Shown here: in pieces, positions 18,504-28,298 of the stretch
Layout: each line of letters opens with the position of its first letter
Numbering within the stretch: position 1 is the stretch's first letter
Source: Alphaproteobacteria bacterium
GTDB lineage: Bacteria; Pseudomonadota; Alphaproteobacteria; MPNO01; UBA2964
Direction of reading: 5' to 3'
Assembly (NCBI GenBank): GCA_012103315.1
Contig: WLWZ01000008.1
Location: forward strand, 124,001-188,000
DNA length: 64,000 nt
Position numbers and translations under genes: made by a program
Notes under the pieces: generated by a model
Told to the model about the DNA's origin: nothing
What the model saw: only the letters and a program-made list of their open reading frames with translations
The model's database searches: none

Positions 18504-20636
18504 CTATCGTAACTGAAAAGTGCCTGCTTCATGCCCCAAGTCTTTTGGCAAAGGGTGGGAGAGTCTCGGGATTTCGTTTTTCTCAAGTCCGGCAGCCGAT
18601 CGGCTATAGAACAGCTTATTCATATGCGAATAATTCCGAAAACTACCCCAATTTTGAATACCAACAATTCTATTGCCTCTTATTTTGGAGTTATATGGCC
18701 CTCGCCACTGGCCAAATTGGCCTTTTGGTCGATCAAAAATCAACCAGCTGTTAGTGAGAGAGAAAAACGTTTTTGGGTGAAGCTTGCCATAACAATTCTG
18801 TGGTTCAAGTCCGACCCCAAAACTCTCGTCATTGTCTGCGTGTGGGCCTTTTTGAATAACCACGCGATTTAATCGAATGACGCCCCCGCATGGCATATCA
18901 CCTTCGCGGGAATTTCTGCTTCCCAATCCGAGTAAATAGGAATCAGAAATTTCAGTTGTTCGGGCACGACTTTTGACAATATGCCCGAAATAGTGGGATC
19001 GCCGGAGGGTAGACCGCACAATACGTAGTTTGTCGATGTACCCCGCATAAATTAGATGCATGGGCTCCCTACCACGCTTATGCCCAATATCTTCAACTAT
19101 TGTGTCTTCAACTATAAGAGTACCGCCTCTATTATCTGTCAAAATTCCCATCTCGGCATTGGCAATATGAGCGTGCCTAACGCGCACGTTAAAATTCTTA
19201 CCTTCGATTTTTAAGCCGGCGCAGTTGCCGCATCGAGCACGGAATGTTGTCCGAAAATTGTCAACGGTTACTGGCCCAACAGCGTTCTGAATCAACAGAA
19301 CACTCTTTCCCTTAGTCGTGCCAAGTATGCGAACCCCCTTTAGATCGAGCTTCATAGATTTGTTGACTACGGCGCCGGGGCGATAAATGCCAGGCGGCAC
19401 AACAACAGCAGATTCTGCCGACGCGCGATCAAGAATCGATTGAATTGAGTTAGTCTCAACAATCGTCCCTTTCAACTTCTTTGGATGACGGTAAACCCAC
19501 GCCCCGATTTTATGATCCGCATATCCTACATAGACATCAAATTTAGGAACCCGGACCCACTTTGAGTATACGCCGAATCCATAACGTGGCCCCTGCATGC
19601 CCCAATCAAATACACGCCAATCCCGGGTCTGTGGATCGTAGGTATGTATCAGGTCGGAACCGTTCCAGAAAATGAGTTTGTTGTCCCGCATCATCGCAAG
19701 TCCGCTATAGCCACTGACGCCGGCACCGGGGACAGAGTGTTTTATTCCACTTTTTGGCGGTTTCGTAAAAAGAAGTCCCGAACGATGTATTGACCAAATT
19801 CCGTCGCGGGATGCGTCATAGATTGAATTGCCATGCCGATAGTTGGGCCGGGACCCGATACGATTCCAGGTGCCGTCTTTTTCATTCAAAATCGCTTCAA
19901 CAATATCGCTACCAACGTAAATACTACCGTCTTTGTATTGAGCAGTTCTATAGGACCTCCGTTTCATCCATTGGGGCATGGGCGCCCGCTGCCGCCAGGA
20001 TAATGGGGCAAGCCCATTCCGCCTTTCGGTTTGCGAAGGGTTGAATTCCCAAATCGCACGTTTTGGGTAAAAACGGCCACGCCGGCATGAATACACGGAT
20101 GGAAACACCAATATGGTTCTTGTGGTTTTTGAAAATATTATTCCATCAAAAGTGCGCGACGACGGGGGGCCATTTCTGGGCACCAAACAAGTTACACCCT
20201 TCCTCGCCGCAAGAAGAGGAGGTGGGTCCGTCAATCGCGTCCATCGACCGCGCATGAGATCAAGTTCATAAACCTCGTTCCCGCCATAGTCTGTCGAACC
20301 ACCACCATGGAAATACATTTTCAGATCTATAGAATCGAATGCCGCCCCATTTAGAGCACGGATGACACTGCTTGGCCCTGTGGCCATACGAATTTTCTGT
20401 GATAAAGACTTAGGGAAGATGTCACTAATGGACGCACCATCCATATGACACCAGCCACCATCGCGGCGATCCAGTTCTTTAGAGCAATCTATAAGTGTTT
20501 TCCGGCTACGGACTTCCCTTACGTCGATTGGTTCATCGGGTTTTATTTCTGCTTGCGCCCATGAACTCTGAGAGAAAATTGGAACCAATGCAGCACTGGT
20601 CAAAAGAATGGTGCCAATTGAAACGATACGCCACAT
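18504..20636 (-). CDS. Secreted kelch-like propeller plus parallel beta-helix protein
   Basis: This 710-aa protein has a cleavable signal peptide (about residues 1-28, ending SSWAQA). Residues about 100-380 contain repeated propeller-like blades (NEVYELDLMRGRWTRL, AIWEFNPSQ, then DLIHTYDPQTRDWRVFDWG), as in kelch or galactose-oxidase-like domains. From about 400 on, VVVPPGIYRPGAVVNKSMKLDLKGVRI starts a right-handed beta-helix with recurring short strands (LKIEGKNFNVRVRHAHIAN, LIVEDTIVEDIG, LRIVRSTLRRSHYFGHI). It carries several Cys (CGNCAG and others). Beta-helix proteins at such loci are often polysaccharide lyases, epimerases or binding proteins; no catalytic set could be fixed, so function is unknown beyond a likely polysaccharide-facing role. 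Confidence 0.7.
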   Translation of the reverse strand: MWRIVSIGTILLTSAALVPIFSQSSWAQAEIKPDEPIDVREVRSRKTLIDCSKELDRRDGGWCHMDGASISDIFPKSLSQKIRMATGPSSVIRALNGAAFDSIDLKMYFHGGGSTDYGGNEVYELDLMRGRWTRLTDPPPLLAARKGVTCLVPRNGPPSSRTFDGIIFSKTTRTILVFPSVYSCRRGRFYPKRAIWEFNPSQTERRNGLAPLSWRQRAPMPQWMKRRSYRTAQYKDGSIYVGSDIVEAILNEKDGTWNRIGSRPNYRHGNSIYDASRDGIWSIHRSGLLFTKPPKSGIKHSVPGAGVSGYSGLAMMRDNKLIFWNGSDLIHTYDPQTRDWRVFDWGMQGPRYGFGVYSKWVRVPKFDVYVGYADHKIGAWVYRHPKKLKGTIVETNSIQSILDRASAESAVVVPPGIYRPGAVVNKSMKLDLKGVRILGTTKGKSVLLIQNAVGPVTVDNFRTTFRARCGNCAGLKIEGKNFNVRVRHAHIANAEMGILTDNRGGTLIVEDTIVEDIGHKRGREPMHLIYAGYIDKLRIVRSTLRRSHYFGHIVKSRARTTEISDSYLLGLGSRNSREGDMPCGGVIRLNRVVIQKGPHADNDESFGVGLEPQNCYGKLHPKTFFSLTNSWLIFDRPKGQFGQWRGPYNSKIRGNRIVGIQNWGSFRNYSHMNKLFYSRSAAGLEKNEIPRLSHPLPKDLGHEAGTFQLR

Positions 20637-20702
20637 TCCGCTATTCCTTCAGCGAGTAGGAGTAAATTCAATTCCTATATCGCTCGGTGATCGCCAATCA
20701 GA

Positions 20703-21683
20703 TCAAACGCCCTCATATGATTTAAACCAATCAACAAATTTGGGAACACCACTATCGATTGGCGTCGTTGGTTCATAGCCGAGATCTGTCCTAATTGCCT
20801 CAATATCAGCGAAACTCTCTTTGACATCGCCAGGCTGCATCGGTTGGAAATCGATCATAGCCTTTTTGCCCAACGCTTCTTCAATAAGCCCAATCATCCG
20901 CATTAGCGGTTCGCTGCGATGATTGCCAATATTGTATAAACGACATGGTGCTTGCCCATCTATGGATACAGGCGGGTTGTCGAGAGACGCGATCACGCCC
21001 GCGACGATATCATCGATATATGTGAAATCGCGTTTCATGTCCCCATTATTAAATACCGGGATCGTACGCCCTTCAGAGATCGCCTTACAAAAAATATACA
21101 TGGCCATATCCGGTCGACCCCAAGGACCATATACCGTAAAAAACCTCAGCCCTGTCTGCGGGAAGCCGTAGAGATGTCCATAACAATGGCTCATCAGCTC
21201 GTCCGCCTTCTTGGTCGCCGCATAAAGAGAAACCGGCGTATCGGTTCGATCATCAACGGAAAATGGCAGCTTGGTGTTTCCGCCATAGACAGAGCTCGAA
21301 CTCGCATAGACGAGATGCTCAAAATTCGGTTGATTCCGGCAAATTTCAAGAATGGCCATGTGTCCTACGAGATTTGCCTGGACATAGGCAAATGGGTTTT
21401 CGATAGAATATCTGACCCCTGCCTGGGCGGCGAGGTGCACGACACGCCGTAAATCTCCAGCACCAGCGACGACAGTTTTCATCGTTTCGAGATCAGAAAT
21501 ATCAACTCGATGAAACGTAAATCCGTTATGTTTTTGAAGCCGTTCAAGACGAGCCTCTTTCAAATGTACGTCGTAGTAATCGTTGACGATATCGACGCCG
21601 ACAACCTCTTCACCACGTGCCAATAAAGTTTCGCTCACATGGTATCCGATAAACCCGGCGGCACCGGTTACAAGAATGGGCAT
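20703..21683 (-). CDS. NAD-dependent epimerase, UDP-glucuronate 4-epimerase type
   Basis: An extended SDR protein of 326 aa. It opens ILVTGAAGFIGYHVSETLL with VDIVNDYYDVHLKEARLERL, the signature of the UDP-glucuronate/UDP-galacturonate 4-epimerases. HLAAQAGVRYSIENP, YASSSSVYGGNTKLPF, YAATKKADELMSH (catalytic Tyr-Lys) and RFFTVYGPWGRPDMA follow. It would provide galacturonic acid for the exopolysaccharide, which fits an acidic, pyruvylated, rhamnose-containing polymer. The exact substrate is inferred from family similarity. Confidence 0.88.
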   Translation of the reverse strand: MPILVTGAAGFIGYHVSETLLARGEEVVGVDIVNDYYDVHLKEARLERLQKHNGFTFHRVDISDLETMKTVVAGAGDLRRVVHLAAQAGVRYSIENPFAYVQANLVGHMAILEICRNQPNFEHLVYASSSSVYGGNTKLPFSVDDRTDTPVSLYAATKKADELMSHCYGHLYGFPQTGLRFFTVYGPWGRPDMAMYIFCKAISEGRTIPVFNNGDMKRDFTYIDDIVAGVIASLDNPPVSIDGQAPCRLYNIGNHRSEPLMRMIGLIEEALGKKAMIDFQPMQPGDVKESFADIEAIRTDLGYEPTTPIDSGVPKFVDWFKSYEGV

Positions 21684-21779
21684 CTTCTTTTACTCGTTTT
21701 GAACAAACGTCCAGAATGGTCGAAACTCTTAGCATGTTTCACGATAAATACCAGAGCTGGTCAAGAAATTCCGAAAGAT

Positions 21780-22928
21780 TTATCCCTCTGAACCCAATAG
21801 GTTACGGGCTGTTTTCAACTCCCATACGGCGTTATGAAATTGTCGCCCACGACGCCAGTAGGCGCAAACCGCATTCGCGACTTCGATAGAAATTCCCAGA
21901 AATACATCCTGAAAAGAAGTTGGGTCACTGGCAGTTTCCATGAAAATACATCGCGAAGAAGTGTTGGTCACCTGGTAAATATGAAGCGCATCGTCCATAG
22001 AAAGACCAACTGTCCTGACGAGTACCGCCAAGCCAACGCCTCCCGTTTCAAATACTAGACGTCGGATAAGGCGGTTTTCGACACTGGTTAGTTGAGCGAT
22101 CCCCGCTTCGAACAGCAGAAAGTCGCCATTCCTGAATATCGCCGCGAGCGCGTCGGGATTCAAATACCCCGCTTCCTGCAACGCCTCCACGACGACGACC
22201 GGCGTTGAACATTTTGGGGTGCTGGAGTTTGCGATTACTTCTATCGCCGCCTTTTCGATATAACCGTCAACAGCTGAATTAGTCGCGTCGAGCTGATCAA
22301 CAATAAGATGTCTCAACGCCGCGGCAACCAACCAAATCAGCTCAATTTTTATATCTGGGTCGAGGTCTTTAGAACACAAGAGTGGATTATCAAATCCATC
22401 CACATACCCCCCGCGACCATGACGCCGCCTTTCGAGAAGCAGGCTGAGCGAAGGGTTTCCTGCAATTCCCAGGACCTCACAAAGGTTCTCTGTTTTCTCT
22501 GAAAGCGATCCTGCGCTATCAATTCGGGCAGCAGATTGCAGCTCCTTCTCGGTATTAAAAATACAAAGCCGCATAACGGCTTCTTCGACAGCACAACACC
22601 CGTTTAACGAACGGGCGTTGACTAGAAAATCAAAAACTTGAGCGGCGCGCTCCGAGGACAATTCTTTCAACGCGGTTCCATCAGGATCGTGCTCAGCAGC
22701 AATGATAGGAAGACAAGTTTGTAGGTTGATCGTTAGATCAAATATCAACTGCCGAAGCATCTGCAGAAGTGATGCGCGATCACGATCAGAAAGGGCTCCC
22801 TGTTCGCCACCTAACAGCGATTTAGTGACGGATGAAAATACGTGACCGTTTTCCACAGCTTTATTTGCGGCATGTCTTTGGACAGTACTAACTGTCCACT
22901 CCTCTGCGTTCGGTTCAGTTCTCTTCAT
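21780..22928 (-). CDS. DUF2336 domain protein
   Basis: An alpha-helical soluble protein of 382 aa, without signal peptide or membrane segment. The C-terminal half resembles the DUF2336 family common in Alphaproteobacteria: LAAIFRNGDFLLFEAGIAQLT, RRLVFETGGVGLAVLVRTVGLS, and VFLGISIEVANAVCAYWRRG. Function is unknown. The start was moved to the ATG at 22928, which has GAGAAG at normal spacing; the upstream GTG at 22937 lies inside that ribosome binding site. It stands at the boundary between the exopolysaccharide locus and the metabolic genes and may not belong to either. Confidence 0.72.
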   Translation of the reverse strand: MKRTEPNAEEWTVSTVQRHAANKAVENGHVFSSVTKSLLGGEQGALSDRDRASLLQMLRQLIFDLTINLQTCLPIIAAEHDPDGTALKELSSERAAQVFDFLVNARSLNGCCAVEEAVMRLCIFNTEKELQSAARIDSAGSLSEKTENLCEVLGIAGNPSLSLLLERRRHGRGGYVDGFDNPLLCSKDLDPDIKIELIWLVAAALRHLIVDQLDATNSAVDGYIEKAAIEVIANSSTPKCSTPVVVVEALQEAGYLNPDALAAIFRNGDFLLFEAGIAQLTSVENRLIRRLVFETGGVGLAVLVRTVGLSMDDALHIYQVTNTSSRCIFMETASDPTSFQDVFLGISIEVANAVCAYWRRGRQFHNAVWELKTARNLLGSEG

Positions 22929-23247
22929 CGCTAACACTTCTCATCTACGCGGAACCATTGAGGCACCGTGTCGTCGCCAATATCTATCGCGTATTCAAAA
23001 TTCGACTTGCCGTACAAGAGCAATTGTCAGCTCTAACGGAGTCTTTAACGCCAACACGTTATCAAAAATTAGTTAAATTTCTTTATTCGCAAGCCGTGCT
23101 GGGATTGCTATCATCCGAGACTAATAATGCTCTAACAAATAGGCAACTATAGCGATAGTTATCTTTAATTTTTTCGTATTTTTTCTACTATTCCGACCGC
23201 TCTAAAGCAGGCCAAGAGCGGCCGATGACTTTCGCAATCAATTTTAG
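22929..23247. other. Intergenic region without supported genes
   Basis: About 320 bp lie between the DUF2336 start and the stop of the LLM oxidoreductase. It should hold the DUF2336 promoter. A 7-bp inverted repeat (CCGCTCT / AGAGCGG, 23197-23221) follows the LLM stop, but neither strand has a U-run, so a terminator is not supported. Nothing else stands out. Confidence 0.5.
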
Positions 23248-24300
23248 TTAGGAAAAGTGCGGAATAACTTTTGCACCAAACAAGCGCACTGATTTTTCGG
23301 CTTCATCCGCCGGTAATGTCGTGAAGTTCACCTGAAGAGATCCATCGTCAAAACCGCCGACCTGATCGTTGTAGTCTTCAATCATATCGATGAGCTCTTC
23401 AGGTGTGCCAACCCAGGCTGAACATTTCTCGATCTGGGTATCGAGATTTTCCTGTCGTAACGTTTCGACAATCTTGTCGTAATGAGCATAGTCATTTGAT
23501 GCAGACCCAGTCGTCCAACCGCTTGCAGCATCACATAAGGAAACAAAGTAGTTATCGACATGCGGACGCGCGATCCGCAACGCTTCATCGTGATCTTCAT
23601 GACAGAACATAAAGAACGCAAGCATGACGCGTCCCTGCCCCGGGTGACCCGCTGCCTTCCAGGCGTCGCGATAGATATCCAACAGGTCTTTCATCTTTCC
23701 GCCAGCAATCGGGATACCCATTATCCAGGTTCCGTTGCGACCGGCTTTTTCAAACGAGGCCTCCGTGGCAACTGAAGCTGTCCAGAGTTTGGGATGGGGT
23801 CGCTGAGTCGGGCGCGGATAGGAAGTGACGTTTTCAAAACTGTGGAACTGGCCACCGGACGACACGTCTTCTTCGGTCAGCAAGCGGATAATCTGCTCTA
23901 CACCTTCATCAAAACGGGCGACACTCTCATCAAGGCTGATCTTGAAGGCTTCAAATTCCTTTGGGATAAACGCGCGTGCCAGGCCAACTTCCAGCCGGCC
24001 ATTAGAAATGCCGTCCAGCATCCCTATTTCACCTGCCAGCTTCAACGGATTGTTAAACACCGGCAAAACGGCGCCGGTAATCAACCGCGCTTTTTTAGCC
24101 CGTTGAGCCGCGGCGGACAGAAAGACAATCGGGTTAGGGCTATAGCCACCATAAGTGTGGAAATAGTGCTCAACGATACGAACGTGGTTGTAGCCACACT
24201 CATCGAGCATGTCACACAGACTAAGACATTCCTCATAATATTGCGCCGCTGATTTTTCATCAGGCGTCACATTGGGGAAAAACTGAACACCAAACTCCAT
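23248..24300 (-). CDS. LLM-class flavin-dependent oxidoreductase
   Basis: A 350-aa TIM-barrel protein of the bacterial luciferase-like family. Motifs: FGVQFFPN at the start, YNHVRIVEHYF, SPNPIVFLSAAA, ITGAVLPVFNNPLKLAGEIGM, and SNGRLEVGLARAF, then WTASVATEASFEKAGRNG. It probably uses FMN (or F420) for an oxygenase or dehydrogenase reaction; the substrate is unknown. The start is the ATG at 24300 with GGAG upstream; a TTG two codons earlier is less likely. It differs in sequence from the two LLM proteins near the F420 genes, so it is an independent branch. It is 136 bp from iorB on the same strand. Confidence 0.85.
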   Translation of the reverse strand: MEFGVQFFPNVTPDEKSAAQYYEECLSLCDMLDECGYNHVRIVEHYFHTYGGYSPNPIVFLSAAAQRAKKARLITGAVLPVFNNPLKLAGEIGMLDGISNGRLEVGLARAFIPKEFEAFKISLDESVARFDEGVEQIIRLLTEEDVSSGGQFHSFENVTSYPRPTQRPHPKLWTASVATEASFEKAGRNGTWIMGIPIAGGKMKDLLDIYRDAWKAAGHPGQGRVMLAFFMFCHEDHDEALRIARPHVDNYFVSLCDAASGWTTGSASNDYAHYDKIVETLRQENLDTQIEKCSAWVGTPEELIDMIEDYNDQVGGFDDGSLQVNFTTLPADEAEKSVRLFGAKVIPHFS

Positions 24301-24436
24301 ACCCAATCTCCACTCGCTTTATTTCTTGCCGTCAGACTGTGATCTGTCAGAGGTCTTGCAATTAATGACATGCAGAATACGCGGTTTTGTATCCCCTTGT
24401 CGAAGGACTCAACAAGATTTAGCGACTGCCACTATA

Positions 24437-25981
24437 TTATTCAGCCGCGCTTCCCATTGTCGCTTTAGAAATTTCCGCAAGGACATCACCAAGCCTGGTT
24501 CCTTCAGGATCGCTTAACGCCGCTGCCCGCGCATTTGCCACCGCGTCAGTTGCAAGGTCAGCCGCCATAGCACCGCCCAAAGCTGGCGCAATAACCTGTT
24601 CCCTAATCGCAGTATAGTTCTCGGTTCCACGACGATGCGTGTCGCCATAACCCTTAATCAACCGTGCACACTCGACCGTTTCCATTGCAAGCCGCTGATC
24701 CACCGTAAGCGCTACCTTTACGTCCTCTAACCACGTCTCGATAGAAGCTTGCTCTTCGCTGTATCGATATGTCCCACGGCGCCATCGCCGCAGGCCTGCA
24801 AGGAGCCGTAGCCGCAAATACCCAGTCACCGTAGTGCTCTTGAGATGAAGACCAAAGTTACTGCGATCCCGCCAGCCCTGCCGTTCTGCGAGAGACATGA
24901 GCCACCGCCCTAACCCCGCTGGAAGCACCGAACACAACTCATCAATACCTGGCTTGAGGTAATCGACAACGACAATCGGTTCACCCTCTTTAGCGCCAAC
25001 TTCTTCACGAATACGGTCCATTCGATCACCTGCGGACTTCAATTGCGCAACCCGAATGACATCTTCATATGACATTCGCAGCGCCAACTGTCTTCCCGCT
25101 TCGGCAGTGACATCACCATCGCCGCCCGCCATATTTTCAGCATTGAGAACTGCCGACAATCGATCGAGATAGCCCTCCGCATAGGCAATATCCTGATAGC
25201 CAGTAAGGCGCGTAACCGCTTCGAGAAAAATTGTCTGGCAGACCTCCGGAAATTCAGAATGCACCCGAGCCCTCAGTTTCTCGGGCATTGTATAGCCTAC
25301 ATCATGCTCCTTAGAATTATGATCAACCTTTTCGGGCTCATCAGAAAAACTGAAATTGAGCCCGATTTCAAAGCCCTCAATATTAGGCCCGATCGCAATC
25401 CCTGAATCTTCGATTGCTCCCTTATAATCTTCGACAGCCATCGGCAGCTGGCCAACTCCTGCCAACACACCGAACAGAATCGCGTTCAAACTCACGCCAC
25501 GCCCCTGCGCGACCTGCCGCAAATCAGCGAGGTAGGCATGCTTGGTACGTTCGCGTGCCGCCATGTGTAGTCGTTCGACATCATATCGACCATCTGCCAT
25601 ATCGCTGCGTTCCCCTATCGCGTAGACACGATGGGTGGACGCAATTAGATGGGTCCTGTCTGGCGTCACGAATCCATTTGAAATCGCCCGACCAGCCTCA
25701 GCGAATTCGCTTGCGAGCATGATATCAATATCACCAACGCCTGGATAAAGTGCCATAACTGGACGTTTACCACCTAGATCAGCAATCGATACTGGAAACA
25801 CTTCTATATAATAGACCGTCGCGCCGGTACGCTGAGCAACCCCCGGGATCGACGTGCTTTGAACGGGATATCCAGCACGCTGTGCGGCAGCCACGATCCA
25901 CGTTGCAAGAACACCGCCGCCTTCTCCACCAATCGCCGATACCTGCAGCGTAATAGGCCGAATGTCGTCTAGTTTTGACAC
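24437..25981 (-). CDS. iorB: Indolepyruvate ferredoxin oxidoreductase, beta subunit (long form)
   Basis: The N-terminal 200 residues carry the gamma-type domain of 2-oxoacid:ferredoxin oxidoreductases: ITLQVSAIGGEGGGVLATWIV, STSIPGVAQRTGATVYYIE, and ALYPGVGDIDIMLASEFAEAGRA. The rest (about 300 aa) is the extra helical extension found in long IorB proteins of Proteobacteria. It pairs with IorA to convert aryl pyruvates to arylacetyl-CoA. The start is GTG at 25981, sharing one base with the iorA TAG; an upstream in-frame ATG lies inside iorA and is less likely. Length from this start is 514 aa. Confidence 0.85.
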   Translation of the reverse strand: MSKLDDIRPITLQVSAIGGEGGGVLATWIVAAAQRAGYPVQSTSIPGVAQRTGATVYYIEVFPVSIADLGGKRPVMALYPGVGDIDIMLASEFAEAGRAISNGFVTPDRTHLIASTHRVYAIGERSDMADGRYDVERLHMAARERTKHAYLADLRQVAQGRGVSLNAILFGVLAGVGQLPMAVEDYKGAIEDSGIAIGPNIEGFEIGLNFSFSDEPEKVDHNSKEHDVGYTMPEKLRARVHSEFPEVCQTIFLEAVTRLTGYQDIAYAEGYLDRLSAVLNAENMAGGDGDVTAEAGRQLALRMSYEDVIRVAQLKSAGDRMDRIREEVGAKEGEPIVVVDYLKPGIDELCSVLPAGLGRWLMSLAERQGWRDRSNFGLHLKSTTVTGYLRLRLLAGLRRWRRGTYRYSEEQASIETWLEDVKVALTVDQRLAMETVECARLIKGYGDTHRRGTENYTAIREQVIAPALGGAMAADLATDAVANARAAALSDPEGTRLGDVLAEISKATMGSAAE

Positions 25982-28122
25982 TAGGATGCAACCGTTGGCA
26001 TTTTCGGCGAAAGCAGAGCAATAACCCCAATACGCGTTTTCCAAAGTAGCCGATCAAAGAGGTTTGGATTCCGGACAATCCGCGCTTCAAAAAAAGACGG
26101 ACATAGCACCGCTGCGTGCGAGACTTCACCACAAACCCCACACCCAACACAGTCATTATTGACGTGGGCAACCGGGTCCGTCCGCAACGGGTCAGATGAC
26201 GGCTTGATGGTCAGGGACGGACAACCGGACAATCGGATGCAGGAATGATCGCCGGTGCAAACATCTTCGTCGACACCGAATCTGGTCCGAACATCACGCT
26301 TCCCTTCCTTGAGTCGTTTGGCGACCTCCGGCCTAATACGGCGTTGCCGCGCTAGCTGGCATTCGCCGTCAGCAATAATGACTTTCAGTCCACCTTCAGC
26401 TGTCGTCATCGCCTTGCGCAGAGTCTTGACCATGCTTGCGATTGAATAGGTCCGAACCGTCTTAAGCCAACGGACCCCAAAGCCGCGCAGAACCTTCTCA
26501 ATCGACATATCGCGCTTATTGCCAGAACGGTCGCGTAAGCTTGAAGGCAGCAATTGCCAACCGGTTGCCGAGGTATAACCGTTCTTCACAACCAATAAGA
26601 CCGCATCGTTACCATTGGCTTGGGCAGCAGCCACTCCACTCGACATACCGTTATGCCAAAACCCGCCATCGCCCATGATACTAATGACACGTTTATGAAA
26701 ATTCGGTGCCAGTCCTGCCGAACTGGCAAGACCTAACCCATACCCCATGACCGTGTTACCGACATTAAAAGGCGGCAGGGCCGCAAAGGTGTGGCAACCA
26801 ATATCAGCGCTAATGTGAGCTGGTCCGAGTTCCTTCTCCATAATTTTAAGCGCGCTGAAAATAGGCCGTTCAGGGCACCCAGTACAAAAACTTGGTGTCC
26901 TCAGAGGCAACCCGTCCCCTAATATCTCACGGGCATCATCGCGATCGGAGAAAAGCTGATCAATCTCCTCCAACACTGTGTCTATGTTTAGTCCTGACGG
27001 TGCGTGTTTCGCTAGAAATCCGTGCACGCCTTTTAACATCACTTCGGATGTATATTCCCCGGCCATCGGAAAGACGTCTTTACCGATGATCTTGGTGTTT
27101 ACATCTTTCTTCCGCAGGATCGCGTTGATTGCCTGCTCAATGAATTCCGGCTGCCCCTCTTCAACAACCAGCACCGAATCCTTACCAACGCAAAATTCTG
27201 CGATTTCATCAGGCACAATCGGATAAGTAACGTTCATGACCAATGTCGAGATACGACAATTGCCATAGCTATCGGCAAGGCCAAACTGTCGTAGAGCCCG
27301 CATCAAGGTGTTGTATACGCCGCCCTGAACTATAATACCGACCTCGGGAACATCGCCGTCAAACCGCTCGTTTAAATTGTTCTCGGCGATATATTTTATT
27401 GCCGCCGGCAAACGATGTTCGATCTTGTGCTTCTCCTGCGAATAGGTCGCCGGGGGTAAACAGACGCGAGAGAAATCAAATTCTGCTTCAGGTATTTTGT
27501 TATTACGTGAATAAAGCGGGTGCACATTATCCTTTGCATCGAAATGACCGTAGACATGGCAGGCGCGAATACGGAGCTCCAGCATCGCCGGCATATTTGA
27601 GGCTTCCGAAAGATTAAAAGCCTCTTCCACCATGCGCGTAATCGTCGGCAATTCAGGCCTTGGGTCCAGCAGACACATCGACGATTTCATCGCAAAGGCA
27701 TGCGTCCGCTCCTGGATAATGCTGGAGCCTTCACCGTAATCTTCACCAACGACGATCAATGCGCCGCCTTTTACACCGGCAGAAGCCAAATTGGATAATC
27801 CGTCAGACGCCACATTGGTCCCAACGACCGACTTCCAGGTTACCGCACCACGGATTGGGTAATTGACCGATGCCGCCAGCATGGCCGCCGCAGAGGCTTC
27901 ATTGGCACAAACTTCAAAATGAATACCGAGGTCATCAAGCAAGGGTTCTGCATCAGACAATACATCCATCAAATGTGAAATTGGCGCACCTTGATATCCC
28001 CCGACATAGGAAACACCAGACTGTAGCAACGCCTTTGTAACACCAAGGATCCCCTCGCCATGGAACATGTCGCCATCGCCAAGCCGCAGTGTCGTAACTT
28101 CTTTTTTAAACGAACGTTCCAT
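25981..28122 (-). CDS. iorA: Indolepyruvate ferredoxin oxidoreductase, alpha subunit
   Basis: The catalytic subunit (713 aa from the chosen ATG at 28122; an upstream TTG gives 15 odd residues). It has the pyrimidine-binding half (YVGGYQGAPISHLMDVL, HFEVCANEASAAAMLAASVNYP), a TPP-binding half (SIMGDGGFWHNG, then VVKNGYTSATGWQ), and at the C-terminus a ferredoxin-like segment with Cys clusters (CTGDHSCIRLSGC, then NDCVGCGVCGEV). This is the family that oxidatively decarboxylates indole-, phenyl- or hydroxyphenylpyruvate to acyl-CoA with ferredoxin as acceptor. It implies a route for aromatic amino acid breakdown. It is divergent from the acyl-CoA ligase at 28299. Confidence 0.9.
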   Translation of the reverse strand: MERSFKKEVTTLRLGDGDMFHGEGILGVTKALLQSGVSYVGGYQGAPISHLMDVLSDAEPLLDDLGIHFEVCANEASAAAMLAASVNYPIRGAVTWKSVVGTNVASDGLSNLASAGVKGGALIVVGEDYGEGSSIIQERTHAFAMKSSMCLLDPRPELPTITRMVEEAFNLSEASNMPAMLELRIRACHVYGHFDAKDNVHPLYSRNNKIPEAEFDFSRVCLPPATYSQEKHKIEHRLPAAIKYIAENNLNERFDGDVPEVGIIVQGGVYNTLMRALRQFGLADSYGNCRISTLVMNVTYPIVPDEIAEFCVGKDSVLVVEEGQPEFIEQAINAILRKKDVNTKIIGKDVFPMAGEYTSEVMLKGVHGFLAKHAPSGLNIDTVLEEIDQLFSDRDDAREILGDGLPLRTPSFCTGCPERPIFSALKIMEKELGPAHISADIGCHTFAALPPFNVGNTVMGYGLGLASSAGLAPNFHKRVISIMGDGGFWHNGMSSGVAAAQANGNDAVLLVVKNGYTSATGWQLLPSSLRDRSGNKRDMSIEKVLRGFGVRWLKTVRTYSIASMVKTLRKAMTTAEGGLKVIIADGECQLARQRRIRPEVAKRLKEGKRDVRTRFGVDEDVCTGDHSCIRLSGCPSLTIKPSSDPLRTDPVAHVNNDCVGCGVCGEVSHAAVLCPSFFEARIVRNPNLFDRLLWKTRIGVIALLSPKMPTVAS

Positions 28123-28298
28123 CGTAGAACTACTTTCCCCGTGTATAGCGCAAACATAACAGCGCAAGCCTGCGGTTCAAACCTTCGTCCATTCTAACGC
28201 ATCATCGACCAGTACGATTTCTCTAGATTGTTGAGTGCGCAACAGTTTGCAATAAGATAGTATCGCAAAAGAATATAGTTTATGGGAGCCAACACCCC

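Noticed and set aside
22958-23152. 64-aa plus-strand frame in the gap after DUF2336
   Set aside because: It starts with TTG, has no ribosome binding site and no recognisable similarity.
23197-23221. Inverted repeat as terminator of the LLM gene
   Set aside because: The stem is 7 bp with an 11-nt loop and no T-run on either strand.
28165-28167. TTG at 28167 as the iorA start
   Set aside because: It adds 15 residues without family similarity; the ATG at 28122 starts the conserved domain properly.
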